Positions 9,180 to 20,069 of a stretch of 64,000 bases of DNA are shown here, piece after piece (the stretch's first letter is position 1; the number at the start of each line of letters is the position of its first letter). The position numbers and the translations under genes were made by a program. Source of the stretch: Leguminivora glycinivorella (lineage: Eukaryota > Arthropoda > Insecta > Lepidoptera > Tortricidae); NCBI RefSeq assembly GCF_023078275.1, contig NC_062993.1:1860001-1924000 (forward strand). Reading direction: 5' to 3'. A model generated the notes under the pieces. The model was not told the origin of the DNA and ran no database searches. It worked only from the letters and a program-made list of their open reading frames with translations.

Positions 9180-12100
9180 TATTCTGCCAGATTAGGGCGC
9201 ATTAGTGCGGCCTAATTTGGTCAACTAATATCAAGACAGGATATTAGTTTAGGGCGGCAGCGGACGAACGTCTAGTACGTCAACGGTGGCGCCCAAGAGC
9301 CTAGTTAGGAGGCTTACTGTCTACTCACCAACACGCACTGGACGAGCGTGGTGAGTTAAACGTCCAAACCCCTCCAACATGAAACGCAAACCCAAATCCC
9401 GGCCCCAAGTGCCTGGCAGCTCCAGCGATGGTGCTGCTGATGACGGTGGGCAGCATCACGGTGGACATCGGGGTGCTAAGAATCCCCAGGCGGCGATATC
9501 CCTCAACCGTTATATGACAAAGGCGAATGATAAAAGGAATACCGATGAAAAGCTAAATATCCTGACGTACAATGTACGAACTTTAAGAACAGAAGAAAGG
9601 CTAATAGAGTTAGAACACGCACTAAGTAACATCTCGTGGGACATTGTCGGTTTGGCTGAAGTGCGGAGGGAAGGGGAAAATATAATCGAGCGAGAGGATA
9701 ACATTTTCTACCACTACGGAGAAGCCAGCGGTCATCACGGAGTAGGCTTTATGGTTGCTAAACGATGGAAAGACAACATTCAAGAGTTCATTGCCTACTC
9801 CGAACGGATTGCTGTGCTTAAGTTCCGTATCTCTGATAACGTAGCCCTCACCATTATACAAGTATATGCCCCCACATCCACGCACCCAGACGAAGAAGTA
9901 GAGGAGTTTTACGACTTGTTAAACCGGGCCTGCGATGAACACCGCAGTACTTGGAACATAGTACTGGGTGACTTCAACTCAAAAATTGGACTACGAGAAG
10001 AATTGGATAACAAAAACATACTGGGACCATATGGGCTAGGAAACCGGAACGAGCGTGGTTCCAGGCTTATCCAATTTGCTTTCGGCCAAAACCTTACTGT
10101 CTGTAACTCACTGTATTACAAAAAACCACATCGTCGATGGACCTGGCTTTCACCTAATGGTGATTTTAAGAACGAAATTGATTACATCCTTACCTCTGCT
10201 TCAAGTAAACAAATAGTCAATAATGTTACAGTAATTAATAAAATAAAATACAGTTCAGACCATAGACCAGTTCGAGTTCAAATAAAAGTAAATCTTAAAA
10301 TTCAACGTAGTAGAAAACTTAATAGTAAAATCAAAAAACACGATAAAGCTACCCTTTTAGTAAATAAAGATTTGTTTAATTTAGAACTTAATAATGCTTT
10401 CAGTTCACTACAGCAGGATACTGAAAGTAATGACGTAGAACACGAATATTTGAAATTACAAAATTGCATATCAGCAGCGAGCAGAAAAATTCAAAAGCAG
10501 AGACATAAAGAAAAGAAACTGACTAACCATAGCTTAAACCTGATAAAAGAAAGAGAAACACACAGAGTCAATATCACCAGTGCGCAATATAGATCAATAG
10601 ATAGACAAGTAAAGCGAAGTATCAGAAAAGACATAAGAAATTACAACAACAAATTAATACAAATAGCTTTAGAAAAGAACCATTCTCTAAGAATAGCCAA
10701 GCAAGGCGCATCGAACAATAAAACCTGGATAACATGCCTACGTGACGATGATGGAGTGAAGCGAGGAAGTCGGGAACATATAACCAATATTTGCACAAAT
10801 TTCTACAAACAGTTGTACTCCGATCATAGCCCAGTGCCTGCATGCCCACCCGCAACCACCTACTTTTGCCCGGAATCTATCCCGCCCATTACCGGGCACG
10901 AAGTACATCTCGCTTTAGTGAAGATGAAATACAGTAAAAGCCCCGGCGAGGATGGTATTACGGCGGAAGCACTTAAAATAGGGGAACCAACCCTCTTACC
11001 TCATATCACTAACTTTTTTAACAATATTTTAAAATCCGGTACATTCCCAAAGACTTTTTGCCATTCCAACATCATTCTTTTACACAAAAAAGGTGACAAA
11101 TCTGACATCAATAACTACAGACCCATTAGCCTCATTTCACACCTTTACAAAACCTTCATAAAAATAATAGAGCGTCGCATTGCTGGAAAATTAGACAAAC
11201 ACCAACCTCCCGAACAGGCCGGATTTCGGCCTGGTCTTTCTACCACGGATCATTTACAAACAATAAACCAAATCATTGAAAAGTTCATAGAATATAAAAT
11301 CCCTTTGTATCTGGCCTTTGTTGATTTTTCCAAAGCTTTTGATAGCATAAGCCATTCATCTATATTTACTGCACTGCAAGAACAGGATATAGAACCAACA
11401 TACATACATCTCATCTATAATATCTATGCCTCAAGTACAGCCTGCATAAAACTACACTCTTCCGGACCTTCATTTAATATCGAAAAGGGAGTCAAGCAGG
11501 GTGACCCGCTATCGCCCAAGTTGTTTACCAGTACCCTCGAACAAATATTTAGAAAACTGGCGCCTGGATGGGAGAACAGAGGTATCGACGTCGGTGGACG
11601 GCGATTAACAAATCTCCGTTTCGCCGACGACATAGTTTTGTTTTCGTCTTCAGCTACGGAACTCGGCACCATGCTACAAGATCTAAGCAGTGCAAGCCTT
11701 GAGGTGGGATTAATGATGAACATGTCAAAGACCAAGCTCATGACAAATAGCCAAGATGTTAAAGTGTTTGTGGATGGGGAAGAAATGTTATATGTCCAAG
11801 AATACATCTACCTGGGCCAAATAGTCTCTTTTCAGGCACGACAGGACAAGGAGGTCGCAAGACGAACCGGAAGTGCCTGGAAGAGCTATTGGTCCATGAA
11901 AGAGCAAATGAAGGGTGACTTCCCAATATCTTTAAAAAGAAAGCTCATGGACATGTGCATTCTCCCCATCCTGACCTACGGAGCACAGACTTGGTCTTTG
12001 ACAAAAGTTCAGAAATCCGCCCTCAAGGTCTGTCAGCGTGCCATGGAGCGTAGTATACTCGGCGTGAAGTTGACCGATCGCCTCAGAAACACTGTACTAC

Positions 12101-12400
12101 GCTCCAAAACACGGATAACTGACGTGGCTGAAACAGCCGCCAAGCTTAAGTGGGACTGGGCAGGGCACGTTTGTCGTATGCCGGATGACATGTGGGCTAA
12201 AGCGACAACCAATTGGGTCCCACCAAATCGAACCCGGGGTCGCGGAAAGCCTCGACGGCGTTGGCGAGATGACCTTGACGCTTTTGATGAGAACTGGTGG
12301 GAAACGGGTCAGGACCGGGATACGTGGAAAGCGAAGAGGGAGGCCTTTGCCCAGCAGTGGGACACTCTAGGCTCATATAAATAAAAATAAATATTATAGG
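9180..12400 (+). mobile_element. RTE-type LINE, apparently intact coding frame
   Basis: A non-LTR retrotransposon consisting of a GC-richer leader (about 9180-9378), one long frame (9379-12384) and a very short 3' end running into an A-rich stretch. Single-ORF structure, N-terminal endonuclease and short 3' region fit the RTE clade. Its 3' end abuts, tail to tail, an inverse SINE at 12385. Exact ends and the target duplication could not be fixed because both flanks are A-rich. Confidence 0.88.
9379..12384 (+). CDS. RTE LINE polyprotein: endonuclease and reverse transcriptase
   Basis: A 1001-residue frame without interruption; the start ATG at 9379 follows a leader of about 200 bp. After a low-complexity N-terminus, an AP-type endonuclease covers roughly residues 55-300, with NILTYNVRTLR, the catalytic GDFNSK (197-202) and SSDHRPV (about 292-298). 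Reverse transcriptase covers roughly 530-790: NYRPISL (about 579), FVDFSKAFD (about 647-655), KQGDPLSPKL, and the catalytic FADD (748-751). The C-terminus has KLKWDWAGHVCRM and GKPRRRWRDDL, a signature of RTE proteins. The enzyme nicks DNA and copies element RNA at the nick. Every catalytic motif I can check is present, so the copy may be functional or recently so. It may also act in trans on SINEs. Confidence 0.92.
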   Translation: MKRKPKSRPQVPGSSSDGAADDGGQHHGGHRGAKNPQAAISLNRYMTKANDKRNTDEKLNILTYNVRTLRTEERLIELEHALSNISWDIVGLAEVRREGENIIEREDNIFYHYGEASGHHGVGFMVAKRWKDNIQEFIAYSERIAVLKFRISDNVALTIIQVYAPTSTHPDEEVEEFYDLLNRACDEHRSTWNIVLGDFNSKIGLREELDNKNILGPYGLGNRNERGSRLIQFAFGQNLTVCNSLYYKKPHRRWTWLSPNGDFKNEIDYILTSASSKQIVNNVTVINKIKYSSDHRPVRVQIKVNLKIQRSRKLNSKIKKHDKATLLVNKDLFNLELNNAFSSLQQDTESNDVEHEYLKLQNCISAASRKIQKQRHKEKKLTNHSLNLIKERETHRVNITSAQYRSIDRQVKRSIRKDIRNYNNKLIQIALEKNHSLRIAKQGASNNKTWITCLRDDDGVKRGSREHITNICTNFYKQLYSDHSPVPACPPATTYFCPESIPPITGHEVHLALVKMKYSKSPGEDGITAEALKIGEPTLLPHITNFFNNILKSGTFPKTFCHSNIILLHKKGDKSDINNYRPISLISHLYKTFIKIIERRIAGKLDKHQPPEQAGFRPGLSTTDHLQTINQIIEKFIEYKIPLYLAFVDFSKAFDSISHSSIFTALQEQDIEPTYIHLIYNIYASSTACIKLHSSGPSFNIEKGVKQGDPLSPKLFTSTLEQIFRKLAPGWENRGIDVGGRRLTNLRFADDIVLFSSSATELGTMLQDLSSASLEVGLMMNMSKTKLMTNSQDVKVFVDGEEMLYVQEYIYLGQIVSFQARQDKEVARRTGSAWKSYWSMKEQMKGDFPISLKRKLMDMCILPILTYGAQTWSLTKVQKSALKVCQRAMERSILGVKLTDRLRNTVLRSKTRITDVAETAAKLKWDWAGHVCRMPDDMWAKATTNWVPPNRTRGRGKPRRRWRDDLDAFDENWWETGQDRDTWKAKREAFAQQWDTLGSYK

Positions 12401-13085
12401 ACATTCTTACACAGAATGACTAAGGCCCACGGTAAGCTCAAGAAGGCTTGTGTTGCAGGTACTCAGACAACGATATATATAATATATAAATACTTACATA
12501 AATAGAAAACATGCATGACTCAGGAACAAATGTCTGTGCTGATTACACAAATAAATGCCCTTACCGGGATTCGAACCCGGGACCGCGGCGTAGCAGCAAA
12601 GACATAATTATGTAACTCCGTATAGACGGATAAAGTCTAAGAAAAAACGTACCTCAAAGCCCTACAGAAAAAGGTACGGTGGCCTAGATGGCGTTACACC
12701 TTTGGTGAACGAACGCTCAGGTAGATGGCGCTAATATTAATATTTGACATTTTAATACATATCAAGCTAACACTATTGGCCAAATTGTCAAAACTGAGGT
12801 TCAAAAGTTTTAAGCTTGTGTCGAGAGATGGCAGTCTATGCACTGTGATTACACATTTTACTTTGACAGTAACTCTCTATAATACTCGATCCTTTTTGGT
12901 AGCAGGCAGCGTCACTAGTGATAATGTAAGAGAATAGAGACTGCTCGATCCCACAGTCAAACCGTGAAAACTGTTTTGTGGGACACTGTTCTAATGTAAA
13001 CTGTTTATTTGTGCGTTAATAAATAATTAATAAATAAAATAATAATACCGACTGCGCCAGACCGATCGTCAAAATACTAACATAA
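12385..13085 (-). mobile_element. tRNA-derived SINE, family B, split by an insertion
   Basis: Tail and body run from 12385 to about 12595, up to GGGACCGCGGCG. The tRNA-like first part (CCGACTGCGCCAGACCG on this strand) appears only at 13048-13075, so 12601-13047 is foreign. Compared with the complete copy at 40725, a dozen or so bases at the junction are missing. Confidence 0.82.
12601..13047. repeat. Repeat inserted into SINE
   Basis: Sits within the SINE head. TAACTCCGTATAGACGGATA near 12614 and AGATGGCGCTAATATTAATA near 12723 also occur at 54776-54875, so this is a dispersed repeat. It ends in an AATAAATAAAAT-type tail near 13020-13045, which suggests a retroposed element. No gene is seen. 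Confidence 0.65.
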
Positions 13086-13440
13086 TTACAACCACTAATA
13101 TCACTTATCTGACAACCCTAACAAAGTGACCTCACTTCGCCATCCTTTGGGACAAGTTGTATACTAAATTTATGCCACCACCCACAACTACTCATTATAA
13201 ACCTTAACACATTGACATAAAGTCCTCCTACAGTCACTATTATAAAACTAAAAGGGCATCTCGAGCGTCTCAGGCGGTGAAGTAGAAATTGTGGTTAGTT
13301 TCAGGACAATTTTCATAATTGTGTGTAGTTTTAAGTTGTAATGTTAGTTTTAAGTGTTTGTGTTTTGTCATATTTGACAGTAGAGTGACAGTTAAGTGTA
13401 TGTTTGTTATGTTTGGTCAAACACTTGTTAAATACGGGCA
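13086..13440. other. Unassigned non-coding stretch
   Basis: Repeated TTTGACAG/TGACAGT-like words near 13370-13395, otherwise unrecognised. Confidence 0.35.
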
Positions 13441-13453
13441 GTGTTTAAGGTTG

Positions 13454-13715
13454 TTTTATTTATTTATTTAAACTTTATTGCACAGTAAAAGTTTTCATTT
13501 ATTTATTTATTTAATCAAAAAGTAACACAGCATTACAGTTCTAAGGCACTGTGAAACTACAAAATACAAAACAATTTAAGACCTAAACGATAAATGACAC
13601 AAAAAATAATACAAATTAAACATTAGATTTTAGCGACGACGTAACAGCGTGGCTCCGTTGCGTCGTCTGACTCGGCGTAGGATTCGGCAGGTTGCCCCAG
13701 AACCGCCGAAATACT
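13454..13715 (-). repeat. Probable LINE 3'-end debris
   Basis: TTTATTTATTTAAACTTTATTGCACA at its left edge matches the tail at 14138-14165 and its mirror at 25275-25300. The rest (through GTTGCGTCGTCTGACTCGGC) is not recognised. I call it LINE debris because of the tail. Confidence 0.45.
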
Positions 13716-13724
13716 ACACCCTTC

Positions 13725-14086
13725 ATGTTCGTTCAACAAGTTTTTTGGTTAAAATAGCGCCTGCGTGCTCTTTGGTTTAAACAACAAGTTAGATTTTGTT
13801 ATGAGTAACTAGTAGATTCAACAAGTTATTCGTCATTTGAATCAACAATATATTTGAATCAACAAGTCCATTTTATAAAAGCAACATGACATGACACATA
13901 TTGTTTTAAACATATGTTTGGTTGATTCAATCAAATATCTTTTTACAAGTTTGACCTTGTTGTTCGAACAATTTCGAGTTGTATCATCAATATTGTGATT
14001 TATTCCGTTTAAAGTACTTTTGTTTCAAACGGAAAAGCCCGCAACAAGTCGAACTTGTTAAGTTCACAATGCGAATTCATCTCAGT
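13725..14086 (+). mobile_element. MITE of the ACTGAGAGAAA family, left end damaged
   Basis: Matches 27846-28244 over nearly its full length (TCATGTTCGTTCAACAAG through CTCAGT), with many point differences. The left terminal repeat is missing and the right one is degraded. AACAAGTT/AACTTGTT words recur throughout and may be subterminal binding sites. Confidence 0.8.
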
Positions 14087-14137
14087 GAACCTTTGAACCA
14101 AACAGAGATCAATTGGAGCTTAAATAGGTGCAAGCAA

Positions 14138-14215
14138 TATATTTATTTATTTAAACTTTATTGCACAAAAGGCAAACTTAATGCCATGAGGCATTATGTA
14201 CCAGTCAACCTTAAT
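14138..14215 (-). repeat. LINE 3'-end fragment
   Basis: TTTATTTAAACTTTATTGCA and TTAATGCCATGAGGCATTATGTACCAGTCAACC correspond in inverse to 25208-25300 (GTTGACTGGTAGAGAATGCC). These are ends of a dispersed LINE in Lepidoptera. Confidence 0.7.
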
Positions 14216-14850
14216 ATAACCAGTTGGTGGTTTTGGTGATTTTGTATGACATAATGATAATATTTATACTTAGAAAACAACTTCTTTACTTTAGTAGTTA
14301 AAAACGAGGCAGTCACATTGTATATTTGCTAATTTCGATATAACAACCAAAGTATTTGACCTATTGTCCAATGGTAAGTGATAACTGCTATCAAGGATAC
14401 GTGGCTACCTTTTAAGAAAGCTTGTAAAATTAAGGACAATTTTCAGACTAGGCTAGTTTCCTGTACTTAAAATAAAATATTTTATGCAGTGCACGAAATA
14501 AAGCACCACATAATTAGAAGAAAAATATGGACAGTAGTTATGTTTAAACATAACTTCTATTTTTATTTAAGAAAGATATAAAGTAAATGAATTGACCATG
14601 ACGTCACTCCTCAGTATTTCACAGTAATTCCATATTAGGAAATCGTTTTGACAGTTCTTAAAAAGAAGCTGATTTGACTAGTAGGAAACTAGCCTATTTT
14701 TTTCAATTTGCGCACCCTCTCCGGAACCACCCTGTATGTCTAATCCACCCTAAACCCTATTAATTGTTCCCTTCCAACGCGCGGCCTAACGCGATGATAT
14801 AGGGCAATATGCCACCATTTGTTATCAATGCCTTCGTTTTTACACTTCGA
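14216..14850. other. Unassigned non-coding stretch
   Basis: No frame longer than chance. Contains AT-rich sequence and no recognisable repeat ends. Confidence 0.35.
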
Positions 14851-14851
14851 C

Positions 14852-15480
14852 TAGCTCATACGATGCAGAGTTATCTTGGTCTTATGGTCTAAGCTTTCTC
14901 CTATTTTAATCCTGGACGCAACAAAGACGGGGTGTTATAAGTTTGATTGTCTGTTTGTCTGTCTGTCTGTGTGTGTGCCTGTGGCATCGTAGCTTTCGAG
15001 CGGACGAACCGATTTGGATTTCGTTTTTTTTTTGTTGAAATCTGAATAAGGGCCAGTTGCATCAACCACATTTCGTCACTACTTTAAAAAAAACTTGTAC
15101 GAGTATCTTCGTTTATCAATGAAAAGAAAATTGTAGTATATAATATGTATGGAATGCATGTAGACTTACTGCGTTTTAACTTTCAGGAGCAGCGTGAGAT
15201 ACGAGATTTTTTCAAAGTAGTGACGATTTGACAGACACATCATCGTCACGCAGCAGATGTCTATGGAACTTCTCATACAATAAAATTTAACGAACGCTTT
15301 AACGGTGACAGACGGTTTGATGCAACCGGCCCTTAGTCGGGAGTGTTCTTAGCCATGTATGATGAAAATACTACTATGTCGGGGGTTTTTTCAAAATTTT
15401 AATTTAGTGGTTAGGTTATTACACTTTGTCATAGCACATACGATGCAGAGTTATCTTGGTCTTTTAGCTTTCTCCTATTT
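14852..15480 (+). repeat. Dispersed repeat (GGGTGTTATAAGTTTGA family), split by a MITE
   Basis: Parts 14936-15046 and 15336-15400 match in inverse the longer copy at 52990-53265, including the GTCTGTCTG microsatellite and TCGGGGGTTTTTTCAAAATT. The words CATACGATGCAGAGTTATCT flank it at 14854 and again at 15438, a local duplication. Confidence 0.75.
15049..15333. mobile_element. MITE with AGGGCCAGTTGCATCAACC ends
   Basis: Terminal inverted repeats AGGGCCAGTTGCATCAACC and GGTTTGATGCAACCGGCCCT, flanked by TA (15047-15048, 15334-15335). It interrupts the dispersed repeat above. AGTAGTGACG-type inner inverted repeats are also present. Confidence 0.82.
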
Positions 15481-15693
15481 TATGATGTAAAAAGCAAACG
15501 AGCGGACGAGTCGACTGCCTGTCACATTTTTTCAATCGGAAACGTCTTCAAACGACCGTGTGGTGATGGGTTAAGAATTTCACCACTCCCTTTCTTCCCG
15601 TGGGTGTCGTAGAAGTCGACTGTGGGATATTGGTTAAATTATAACGTATTCTTTTAGACTATACTAGTCATAAACTCGCGTCCCACCGCGAGC

Positions 15694-15883
15694 TAGTAAA
15701 CTATGAGCTATCGGCTATAAAAACGAACAAAAGATAATCACTCCCGCGTAAATAAAAGAGACACGGCGATGTTTCTAGTTACTCGCCCAGCGGTGAGCTA
15801 ACAATATCGCCGTATCTCTTTTAATTGCACGGGAGTGCTTATCTTTTGTTCATTTTTATAGTCGATAGCTCATAGCTTTCTAA
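15694..15883. mobile_element. Palindromic MITE, about 190 bp
   Basis: Long arms: ACTATGAGCTATCGGCTATA, then AACAAAAGATAA and CACTCCCG, then AAAAGAGAYACGGCGAT, all mirrored to the right. CTAG/TTCTA ends leave the exact boundary open. TAGTCATAAACTCGC occurs on both outer flanks. Confidence 0.75.
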
Positions 15884-16307
15884 CTCACGGAGAGACCAGT
15901 GTAGACACACTCTTTTAGAATACGACTAGACTTTTAGTCATAAACTCGCATTAGACGCTCTGGACTGCCTATCTTAAGTAAATATTCTTAAAAACATGGA
16001 TACGTATAAATATTCGGCCGGTGCTGTACATAAACTTTCCACAGATAGTGTATCTATTATTTATCACGTTATCTCTCGGGAGATAAACAAGGCGTAATTA
16101 ATCGAGGTCTCGGATTAGCCGCTCCGGTTGCGGTGCCCTTTCTTGGACCCTTTTTTGTTGACGGAGGTATATTATCCACTGGGGAGGTAATTATGTGAGT
16201 TCACTAAAATGCTTTAATTATGTAAAGCGGGTGTGTGCTAATAAATATTAGTCTCCACGGAAGTTTTGTTACTAAAATTTTGAATGATTCACAGTTATTT
16301 TCATTAG

Positions 16308-16410
16308 ACTTATACTGACCGGGATATGATGCATGCAACTGCGTCGAAATATCGGGAGCTAGTTAAAAATCAAAAAGGTAATCACGGTCTATATCCCGGT
16401 CAGTATAAGT
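16308..16410. mobile_element. Short inverted-repeat element, TTAG flanks
   Basis: ACTTATACTGACCGGGATAT and its mirror bound a 103-bp segment, each flanked by TTAG (16304-16307, 16411-16414). It is probably a small non-autonomous element. Confidence 0.65.
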
Positions 16411-16465
16411 TTAGTAAAACATAAATTTGTTTTTATCATGCAGAAACGTCTGCGAGCGATGCTAA

Positions 16466-16600
16466 GTACGTTTTCACATTATACGATCCGAGTAATCGGA
16501 TGTAGGATCGATATCCAATACATTGCAGGCGCCATCTTGGATTTTTTCCATTGAAATCATTTCGACATCCGATATCGAATTGGATAATGTGACAACGGAC
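16466..16600. mobile_element. Harbinger-like MITE, 135 bp
   Basis: Ends GTACGTTTTCACATTATACG and mirrored GGATAATGTGACAACGGAC, flanked by TAA (16463-16465 and 16601-16603). Close to 52346-52478 across its whole length (CATTGCAGGCGCCATCTTG). Confidence 0.88.
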
Positions 16601-16640
16601 TAAGGATACTACATATTTTTATATTAAAGGAAAAATTCGC

Positions 16641-16715
16641 ACCTCCGGCAGGACTCGAACCTGTGACCAACGACTTTGCCGGAGCCGTCGCTCTCACAAA
16701 CTGAGCCACGGAGGT
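16641..16715 (-). tRNA. tRNA-like sequence, probably a SINE head or tRNA pseudogene
   Basis: On the minus strand a 7-bp acceptor stem (ACCTCCG/CGGAGGT), a D arm (GCTC...GAGC), an anticodon stem (ACGGC/GTCGT) and a T arm with TTCGAGT can be drawn. The anticodon loop is 9 nt instead of 7 and one T-stem pair fails, so I do not assign an anticodon. A-box TGGCTCAGTTTG and B-box GGTTCGAGTCC are good. No SINE body is recognised behind it. Confidence 0.55.
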
Positions 16716-17089
16716 CCACTGAATGTGTGCGAATTTATCTATCCATCCATCTCTTGAAACAATGTCTAATCATTTCCGAACCTGTTTTCACAATTTGACC
16801 GGATGAAATAGCTAAATAATAAATATAATATAAGCGCCATCTAACCGAGCATCACCCAAAGGTGTAACGCCGTATAAAATTTTTCTAAAATAGGACTATA
16901 ACTTTTCAGTACCTACACATGGTATTATTTTACGGCATTAGTACGAGAAGCGTACGGTCTCTTTCTAGCAAGAGTGAATAGGTATCTCATAGGTAAGCGT
17001 GCTCCACCTTAGACCGCATCACTTACCATCAGGTGTGATCGTGGTCAAACGTCTACCTATTCAAACTTTAAAAAGAAAAAATCGAAAAA

Positions 17090-17320
17090 AATGAAAATCG
17101 TTATACGATTCACGTGCGAAGAGGTATTTCGTAATGTCTATTTAAAACACTGCCTTTGGTCGTTATTTAATTTATCGCCACTCGTTCTGAACTTCCTTTT
17201 TCTGTTCTTGTATCGTAATGTACTATTTCATCACACCCGCACTTTAAATGTGCTATTGCACGCAGGCGGAGCGTGAGTTATAGAAAAATCGTTCTCCCAA
17301 GGGAATAATGAAATTTCTTG
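17090..17320 (+). repeat. Dispersed repeat with TGCACGCAGGCGGAGCG
   Basis: Matches 41777-41860 (TGTGCTAYTGCACGCAGGCGG) and resembles 29090-29385 and 29590-29832 (CACGTGCGAA, TCGTAATGTACTA). The TAA at 17245-17247 is the empty target of the Harbinger MITE at 41530-41777. The 61-codon frame here is chance coding. Confidence 0.7.
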
Positions 17321-18640
17321 TACTGTACCTACTTAACTTTTTTACATCTATTACATATTTTTTACATTGCGAGTGTGATGAAAAACATTGTGTGTAACTC
17401 GGGGAGCCGTCGCGATTTAACTTAAGGACTGTATCGATAAGTATAAGGACAAAACAAACCTCGTCTAAATGTTGACATGTGCATAATTTTATATTATTAT
17501 GTTCCGAGAGTATGATCTGAAGGTATTGGTAAGCACTATTTGATATAAGAAAGTCTAATTTTTATTTTATTTTAGAGACTTTATGGTACTTTCATTAAGG
17601 TCTAGCAAATAAATTTCGGACAACCCCTATCTGGCTTAATTTGAGAATATTTCAATGACTGTTTGCACGATTTCAACAAACAAAGGTTAATATGCTGCCA
17701 AAATATATTCTTTAAGAGTCCTCTTCATGGTTTTTCAATTGGGTACTTGCAGAATAAATGCGGTGAATTTATATAATTAAAAAAAAACGCTATTTTGAGC
17801 AACGTTCCGGATTGTCGTAAATTTTTGATGCAAGCAGGATGAGAGAAACAGATAAAAAAATTAGCCATAGGCCAAAGTCTAATTGACATTCACGGTGTTT
17901 GAACAGTGCCTAAACCAAATCGATATAAACAGTGTATGATAGTTAAATTCGACATCAAAGTCGGAGTTAGAGGAAGCACCATGCCACATTCTCTAAATGG
18001 CCGCCATACACAGATCCTGAACTTTATTTCTTAAAAATAACTATGGCTAGACTATGTCCAGATATTCTGCTTTGTGGATCATATGTCGTTGAGGTTCACA
18101 CAGTACAATTTTTTTTTGCAATCGTATCGTTTTTTACGCACTTTGTGAATTTTCTAGTAGCATTTGTCCGGAATCGTAATTGTTACTCGGGAGGATTAAG
18201 TCAATACTGTCTAAACCACTTGCTTTACGTCGAGTTTCTAGGACAAAATGTGAACCTTATTATGTGCCTTATTAAGCCTATGTCTTGTTTTAAGAAAAAA
18301 ATATAATAGCAAATAAATACGGCTACTCAAAGTTGTCCTCATACTTAACGATACAGTCTTTACTCTCGTTAATAATATTCAACTTCCTCCCCTTGTTGCA
18401 CAATGTACTAATGGTATTCTGATTCCGAATTACCTGTGTCTTTTTATACTTTATTTATAGAAGTATTTAGTCTAAGTTCAGTTTTAATTTAAATTTATAT
18501 GTAAAAACGCAAACACAAATCTTTTTCTGGAAGAACGGTGTTTTCTGTCACAAACAAATTTTGCTTATAAAAGAAAATCCCAACCTCGTTGTGTGACCCC
18601 CTTAGATTAACCAAAAACACTTTTTCATTTTCATTTTTTT
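17321..18640. other. Unassigned non-coding stretch
   Basis: About 1.3 kb with no recognised repeat and no frame above chance. The 87-codon frame at 18043-18306 is hydrophobic and shows no family motif. Confidence 0.35.
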
Positions 18641-18705
18641 ATTCCTGAGTCATGGATGTTTTCTATGTATATAAGTATTTATATATTATATATATCTTTT
18701 ATTTT
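18641..18705 (+). repeat. SINE family B fragment without head
   Basis: TTCCTGAGTCATGGATGTTT through the TATATAT stretch matches 7286-7340. Both the tRNA head and the true tail are missing. Confidence 0.75.
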
Positions 18706-19012
18706 TTTATTTATCTTTTCCCAAGTTATATTATAATAATCTTTGGCTCGAACCTTAAGATCTCTCGAGAAGTGCACAAGATAACGGAAGCCAGTAATTA
18801 GTCTCCGTATGTCTACCGACACCCTAATAATAGGGGTGGGTTTAACGACATGAAGTATAGTAACTGTTATTACGGCGATAATGTCGGGATCATACAGTTA
18901 TGTTTTATTGGCTGTGCATTTAGTTGGGGATTGGAATATGAGATTGGAGATTAAGATTGTAACAAGACGGATCATTTTCGAGATCTCAAATGTGGGTTTT
19001 ATTTGGCATTAA

Positions 19013-19178
19013 AGCCTCCGCCACACATAAAGCGTTTTGATAGCGTAGCAATCCGCGCTCGTTAGTTCCCGCCGGCATCCGCTGGCCACAAAACCAGCGT
19101 TCGTCCGGCGCACCGCTATCATTGCGCTCCGCTAACGTTCCGCCTACGCTCTCAAAACGCGCATGTGTGGCCGAGCTT
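19013..19178. mobile_element. MITE with CCGCCACACAT ends, TTAA flanks
   Basis: AGCCTCCGCCACACAT at left and ATGTGTGGCCGAGCT at right are inverted, followed inward by a GCGTTTTGA/TCAAAACGC pair. TTAA lies on both sides (19009-19012, 19179-19182), a duplication typical of piggyBac-type elements. The superfamily is tentative. Confidence 0.65.
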
Positions 19179-19477
19179 TTAAATTTTTAATCGTCCGGCT
19201 TATATTGGGTGTAACAACAGTCCGCAATAAACGTTAAACTTTCGTAAGACATTCAAATATTTAAATATACAGATTTACTCACTTTAATGTATGTTGTCCG
19301 TGCACGGAATCTAGCCACCGCGAGCACTCATGCCTGATGACGGGTCTCCATATGAGTCGAAATAAGTATGACATGCATTAATGTGAGGACTGCATTGAAA
19401 TAGTCCGCAATCTAAAATCTCATGCGATTTTGCGCGCCGTGTTCATTAGCCCTACGTCCGCGATAACATGTGATGAT

Positions 19478-19820
19478 GCCCTGTGTGGTGACGAGTTAAG
19501 AATTTTAACATCTCTCTTTCGTCCTGTGGGATGCTAGCAGGTATGCAGGTAAGGATGGTAGCATTTACAGGAAGGACCCGCAGATGCTATTTACAGATGT
19601 ATTTACATTAAAGATATGTACATTATACTACAATATTTATAATTATTTATATGCAACGAGAAATTGAGAAACGCGATTTTGGCTCTCAGTTGAAGAAACC
19701 GTTTTTCCTTGTTGCCACGGCAGCGGTGGTGGCGTACTTATCGCGCAGGCGCGCGGTCAATTGCTAGCCAAGCAGGCCGCCACAGTCCCATGGGTGTCAA
19801 AGAAGTCGACTGGGATTTAT
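19478..19820 (+). repeat. Fragment of the 49499-type element, itself interrupted
   Basis: CCCTGTGTGGTGACGAGTTA and CCCATGGGTGTCAAAGAAGT are consecutive in the copy at 49499 but here lie about 250 bp apart. The intervening 19531-19786 is an unidentified insertion. Confidence 0.65.
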
Positions 19821-20069
19821 AGGTGTACTACTTGTTTATAGGGGCACTTTACGCGCATGGTTTAATTCTTAGTTAGCTTTAGTTTAGTACCTGTTCAGTA
19901 ATTCAATTCCTGTTTGACATCTGTCCTTATATAATATAATATATAATTAATTAATTATTCTGTATTGTAATTGTGCATGTTTGAGATATAATGTAGATAT
20001 TGACGATGCAAAAGCGGTCTATTTGATCCTACTTGAATTAATGAATTTTTATCTTTTATCTTTATCTTT

